A stretch of DNA of 64,000 bases, taken from an uncultured Acidobacteriota bacterium (lineage in GTDB: Bacteria > Acidobacteriota > UBA6911 > CAINFC01). The notes under the pieces are model-generated. The model had not been told where the DNA came from, made no database searches, and worked only from the letters and a program-made list of their open reading frames with translations. Below, piece after piece: positions 60,838 through 64,000 of this stretch (the stretch's first letter is position 1; every line of letters starts with the position of its first letter). The stretch spans positions 62,001 to 126,000 of the forward strand of contig CAINFC010000252.1 in the NCBI GenBank assembly GCA_903847975.1, given 5' to 3'. A program made the position numbers and the translations under genes.

Positions 60838-60878
60838 AAGCAGTCGTCTGGGTCGGTAAGAACTCCGGTGCGGGGTTC

Positions 60879-62546
60879 TCAGTGAGCCTTTTGTTGATAG
60901 TTAGCGGAAAGCAGCATCTGTTCGGCCTCCGGCAACAGGCTCAGGGCTTTAAGAACCTGGAGATCGCCTTCAATGCCAACCTTGAATCCGTCTTCCAGAC
61001 CGAAGCAGGAGATAAAAAGCTCCTGCTTCACCCGACGCTTGATAAAATCCAGGCCTTCCGCAAACTCCCCTTCTGTGAAATCGATCCGCTTGCTCTGCAG
61101 AAATTTTTTAAAGTCTTCCACCAGCGCCGGGGTGAATTCGAAACTCTTTTTGATGGCTTCCTTGTGACTTTCATCGATTTTCAGAGGCTCATCGGACACC
61201 TGTTTGGGTATCTGGATATGCTGCGCCGCCGGTATCTCTCCGTTTTTAATGTGTCGGGCGTATTCGAAGAACACATCCTTGGTGGTCAGGATGAGCTCGA
61301 ACCGGGTGAGCTCGCGCGCTTCCACGGTGATATCCGGATTGATCCCCCCGCCGCCGTAAACCTTGCGGCCGATATCCGTAAAGGCCACCTCACGCTTGCT
61401 GTTGTCGCCGTTTTCTTTCTTGTTGGTTCTGGCCGAATAGTAATATTCGAAGACGGTATCCCCGGTATACCCCCGCTGGATAAGGCGGCCGCTCGGCGTG
61501 TAGTATTTTGCCGTTGTCAGGGCCAGCCCGGCCCCGTTTTCCAGCGGATATACCGACTGAACCAGGCCTTTCCCGAAACTGGTCTCTCCCACCACCAGAC
61601 CCCGGTCGTGATCCTGGATGGCACCGGCCACGATTTCCGAAGCACTGGCACTGGACCGGTTGATCAGCACCACCAGCGGGCAGTTGATCTGCATGGCACC
61701 AGGAGCCACAATATTTTTCTTGGTGCTGTCGTCCCGGCCCTTGGTGCTGACCACGACCTTGTTTTTGGAAAGAAAAGGATCCGCCACCTCAATGGCCTGC
61801 TGTAAAAGTCCGCCGGGATTGTCGCGAAGGTCCAGAATCAATCCCTTCAGGTTTTTCGTTCCCAGGTCGCTCAGCTTTTCACTCAATTCATCGGAGGTGG
61901 TTTCCGAAAAACGGTCTATTTTGACATAGCCGATTGCCGGTCGAATGAAAAAACCGTAGGGCACGGTGAACAGCTTGATTTCCTCCCGGGTAATTTCCAC
62001 GTCCAGCGGCTGGTCCATGCTCGGCCGGTCAATGGAAATACGGACCTTGGTGCCCTTGGGACCGCGCAGGTGACTGATTACTTCGTCCGTGGTCCAGTCG
62101 TCGATGCTCTCCCCTTCCACCTTGGAAATGACGTCGCCGGCACGAAGCCCCTTGCGATAGGCAGGCGTGCCCGGGTCGGGCGGCTCATAAATGACCACCC
62201 GGCCGGAACCGGGAACCAGGGCCCGAATCCGAATACCCAGACCAGAGTACTTGCTGTGCTGCTCCTCCCGCATGTTGGAAAACTCGCGAGGATCAAAAAA
62301 ATTGCTGTGAGGATCCAGGGTCTGCAGCATGCGGCGGACGGAACCGTAGACCATGCGGTCCACGGGAACCGGCTGGGCGTAATTTTTCTGGATGAGCTGA
62401 ATCGCCTCGGTATAGTTTTCCAGAAACTGTGCCGTCTGCGATTTTTGCGGGGCCGATCCGGCCGAAACTTTCCGATCCAGGGCTCCGCCCGCAAAAGCGG
62501 CTGCCAAAACCACGACAGCAATGATTATTTCGATATTCCTTTTCAT
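60879..62546 (-). CDS. Carboxyl-terminal processing (S41) protease
   Basis: The 555-residue protein has one N-terminal membrane segment or signal (IEIIIAVVVLAAAFAGGAL), a PDZ domain (residues about 80-160, GLGIRIRAL ... KVEGESIDDW) and the S41 domain. Catalytic residues are visible: Ser in INRSSASASEIVAGA and Lys in SFGKGLVQS. Such Prc/CtpA proteases trim periplasmic proteins and can activate peptidoglycan enzymes, fitting the adjacent mltD. The start at 62546 has AAGGA close by; a TTG at 62561 is less likely. Confidence 0.9.
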   Translation of the reverse strand: MKRNIEIIIAVVVLAAAFAGGALDRKVSAGSAPQKSQTAQFLENYTEAIQLIQKNYAQPVPVDRMVYGSVRRMLQTLDPHSNFFDPREFSNMREEQHSKYSGLGIRIRALVPGSGRVVIYEPPDPGTPAYRKGLRAGDVISKVEGESIDDWTTDEVISHLRGPKGTKVRISIDRPSMDQPLDVEITREEIKLFTVPYGFFIRPAIGYVKIDRFSETTSDELSEKLSDLGTKNLKGLILDLRDNPGGLLQQAIEVADPFLSKNKVVVSTKGRDDSTKKNIVAPGAMQINCPLVVLINRSSASASEIVAGAIQDHDRGLVVGETSFGKGLVQSVYPLENGAGLALTTAKYYTPSGRLIQRGYTGDTVFEYYYSARTNKKENGDNSKREVAFTDIGRKVYGGGGINPDITVEARELTRFELILTTKDVFFEYARHIKNGEIPAAQHIQIPKQVSDEPLKIDESHKEAIKKSFEFTPALVEDFKKFLQSKRIDFTEGEFAEGLDFIKRRVKQELFISCFGLEDGFKVGIEGDLQVLKALSLLPEAEQMLLSANYQQKAH

Positions 62547-62688
62547 TCCTTGCCTACCCAAATCTTATGACTAAAACCAATTATACCTATTTACCGCCGC
62601 GATTCCAAACCCTGTATTTTGCTATTGAAAAAACGGCATGATAAAGTAGTAGGGCCATGTGCCGGACGGATCCTGTTGGAGTTTAAAA

Positions 62689-64000
62689 ATGGAAAAAGCC
62701 CTAAAACCCCTGACAATCAAAGGGGATAGCCTCACCCTGCCGGCCATCCGCGCCGTTGCCGAGGATTTTCAGACAGTCTGCCTGGCCGCCTCCTCCCGGC
62801 GGGCCATGCGGGAATCCCGCAAAGCCGTCCTAAGCCATATCAGGAACCAGGACCTGGTTTACGGAGTTACCACCGGAATAGGAAAGCTGAGCGATCACTT
62901 CATCGGCGCGGAACACAGCAGCCGGCTTCAGCTTAACATTATCCGCAGCCATGCCTGCGGCGTGGGACCGGCACTGAGTGAACCCCAGGTTCGTGCCGCC
63001 CTTCTGGTTCGAGCCAATACTCTGGCGAAGGGTTTGTCCGGAGTCCGGCCGGAGGTGGTGGACTGCATGCTCGGGCTCCTGAACCACCGCATATGCCCCC
63101 TTGTGCCCCGGCAGGGCTCTGTCGGAGCCAGCGGAGACCTGGTCCCGTCCGCCCACATGGCCCTGGTACTCATCGGGGAAGGCCTCGCCACCCGGGAAGG
63201 GGCGGAAATGGAGGGCGGTGCCGCCCTGCACCGGGCAGGACTTACCCCTCTGGTTCTGGAAGCCAAGGAAGGGATTTCCATCATAAACGGAACCCATTTC
63301 ATGAGCGGCATCGGGGCCCTCTGCCTGGAGCGTGCCGGATGCTGCCTGCAGGCTGCCGACCTGGCAGGCGCCATCAGCCTGGAAGCGCTGATGGGAACCC
63401 CGACCGCATTCGATTCGCGGCTGATGGCCGCGCGCCCCCATCCGGGCCAGCAGGCAAGTGCCGATCACATGCGCAGCCTCCTGCAGGAAAGCGGCATCGC
63501 CGAGTCGCACCATTCCTGCCGGCGGATCCAGGACGCCTATTCTCTCCGCTGTATCCCCCAGGTTCACGGTGCCGCGCGGGATGCGCTCGGCTATGCCAGG
63601 CAGGTCCTGCAGACCGAGGTAAACAGCGCCGTGGACAATCCCCTGATTTTTCCGGAGGAGAACCTGGTCCTGTCCGGCGGCAACTTCCACGGAGCTCCCG
63701 TAGCCCTGGCCCTGGACTTCATGGCGATCGCCCTTACCCAGGCGGCCACACTGTCGGAACGGCGCCTGGAGCGGCTCATCAACCCGGACCTGAGCGGGTT
63801 GCCCGCCTTTCTGAGCCGCGGCGCCGGTTTGGAATCCGGGCTGATGATGGCCCAGGTCACAGCCGCCGCACTGGCTTCCGAATGCAAAGTGCTTTCCCAC
63901 CCGGCCTGTGCGGATACCATATCCACCTCGGGGGCCAAAGAAGACCACGTTAGCATGGGCATGCACGCGGCATTAAAGCTGTCGGATATTCTGGACAACT
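62689..64000 (+). CDS. hutH: Histidine ammonia-lyase (3' end outside window)
   Basis: 437 codons are present with no stop. The MIO-forming triad A147-S148-G149 lies in SVGASGDLVPSAHMAL. YGVTTGIGKLSDHF, the SINGTHFMSGIGALC segment and TSGAKEDHVSMG match histidine ammonia-lyase, which converts histidine to urocanate and ammonia. GGAG lies 8 bases before the ATG. The KEDH in place of QEDH at the C-terminal signature is the only oddity, so other MIO ammonia-lyases remain possible. Further hut genes would lie beyond the window. Confidence 0.85.
   Translation, partial: MEKALKPLTIKGDSLTLPAIRAVAEDFQTVCLAASSRRAMRESRKAVLSHIRNQDLVYGVTTGIGKLSDHFIGAEHSSRLQLNIIRSHACGVGPALSEPQVRAALLVRANTLAKGLSGVRPEVVDCMLGLLNHRICPLVPRQGSVGASGDLVPSAHMALVLIGEGLATREGAEMEGGAALHRAGLTPLVLEAKEGISIINGTHFMSGIGALCLERAGCCLQAADLAGAISLEALMGTPTAFDSRLMAARPHPGQQASADHMRSLLQESGIAESHHSCRRIQDAYSLRCIPQVHGAARDALGYARQVLQTEVNSAVDNPLIFPEENLVLSGGNFHGAPVALALDFMAIALTQAATLSERRLERLINPDLSGLPAFLSRGAGLESGLMMAQVTAAALASECKVLSHPACADTISTSGAKEDHVSMGMHAALKLSDILDN

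Noticed and set aside
1-64000. CRISPR array, prophage or transposase genes
   Set aside because: No spaced repeats of CRISPR type and no phage or transposase protein motifs were seen.

Overview
The window is GC-rich chromosomal DNA, by eye roughly 60% G+C, from a Gram-negative, envelope-rich heterotroph. It is densely coded on both strands with short spacers and many 4-base gene overlaps. An Acidobacteriota-like origin is a guess from the gene mix: beta-barrel proteins with carboxypeptidase-regulatory domains, paired M16 peptidases, M28 and creatininase-family enzymes, DUF1080, vWA/VIT, type IV pilins and multiheme cytochromes. No rRNA, phage, transposase or CRISPR array was seen.

Layout. 1-2.7 kb: a partial BNR-repeat protein, a dual-specificity phosphatase and serC. 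2.8-9.8 kb: an M28 peptidase, a radical SAM protein, a vapBC module and an M16 peptidase pair. 9.75-10.5 kb: a gene-free island of repeats. 10.5-15.7 kb: a lipoprotein/TPR operon, a creatininase-like protein, a HAD phosphatase and a beta-barrel protein. 15.8-23.3 kb: tilS, a GYF-AIM24 protein, a mannosyl-3-phosphoglycerate phosphatase-like HAD enzyme, DUF1080, a URO-D-family protein, rubrerythrin and an HDOD protein. 23.4-26.7 kb: a translationally coupled gluconate-dehydrogenase-like operon with a nine-heme cytochrome. 26.7-34.3 kb: AmrS-like radical SAM, a secreted hypothetical, VIT/vWA, a second radical SAM and a tandem cohesin-like protein. 34.4-40.1 kb: flaG with a sigma-28-type promoter, rpiB, glyA, a DinG-type helicase and a TPR protein. 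40.2-43.3 kb: tRNA-Cys, tRNA-Leu and four minor-pilin genes. 43.3-51 kb: a second repeat copy, a coiled-coil protein, subtilase, phosphoglucomutase, alpha-L-fucosidase and a membrane protein. 50.5-56.6 kb (minus strand): an Ig-like protein, ileS, a histidine kinase, a tetraheme cytochrome and a TatD-associated-type radical SAM. 56.7-64 kb: a PPC-domain protein, a small Cys-rich protein, methyltransferase, MltD, S41 protease and a partial histidine ammonia-lyase.

The strongest unusual signal is at 5204-6047. An 800-base vapBC toxin-antitoxin cassette sits between two convergent genes and is bracketed by 44-base direct repeats that duplicate the exact gene-gene junction. Both host genes therefore keep intact ends. 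The antitoxin carries a one-base frameshift while the toxin looks intact.

Other notable points are an IleRS whose HIGH motif reads GVHH, a MITE-like repeat present at 9.9 kb and 43.4 kb, a cluster of near-perfect palindromes at 10.1-10.3 kb, the gluconate-dehydrogenase-like/nine-heme operon, and a good sigma-28 promoter for flaG. Functional assignments come from motifs read by eye; no database search was run.
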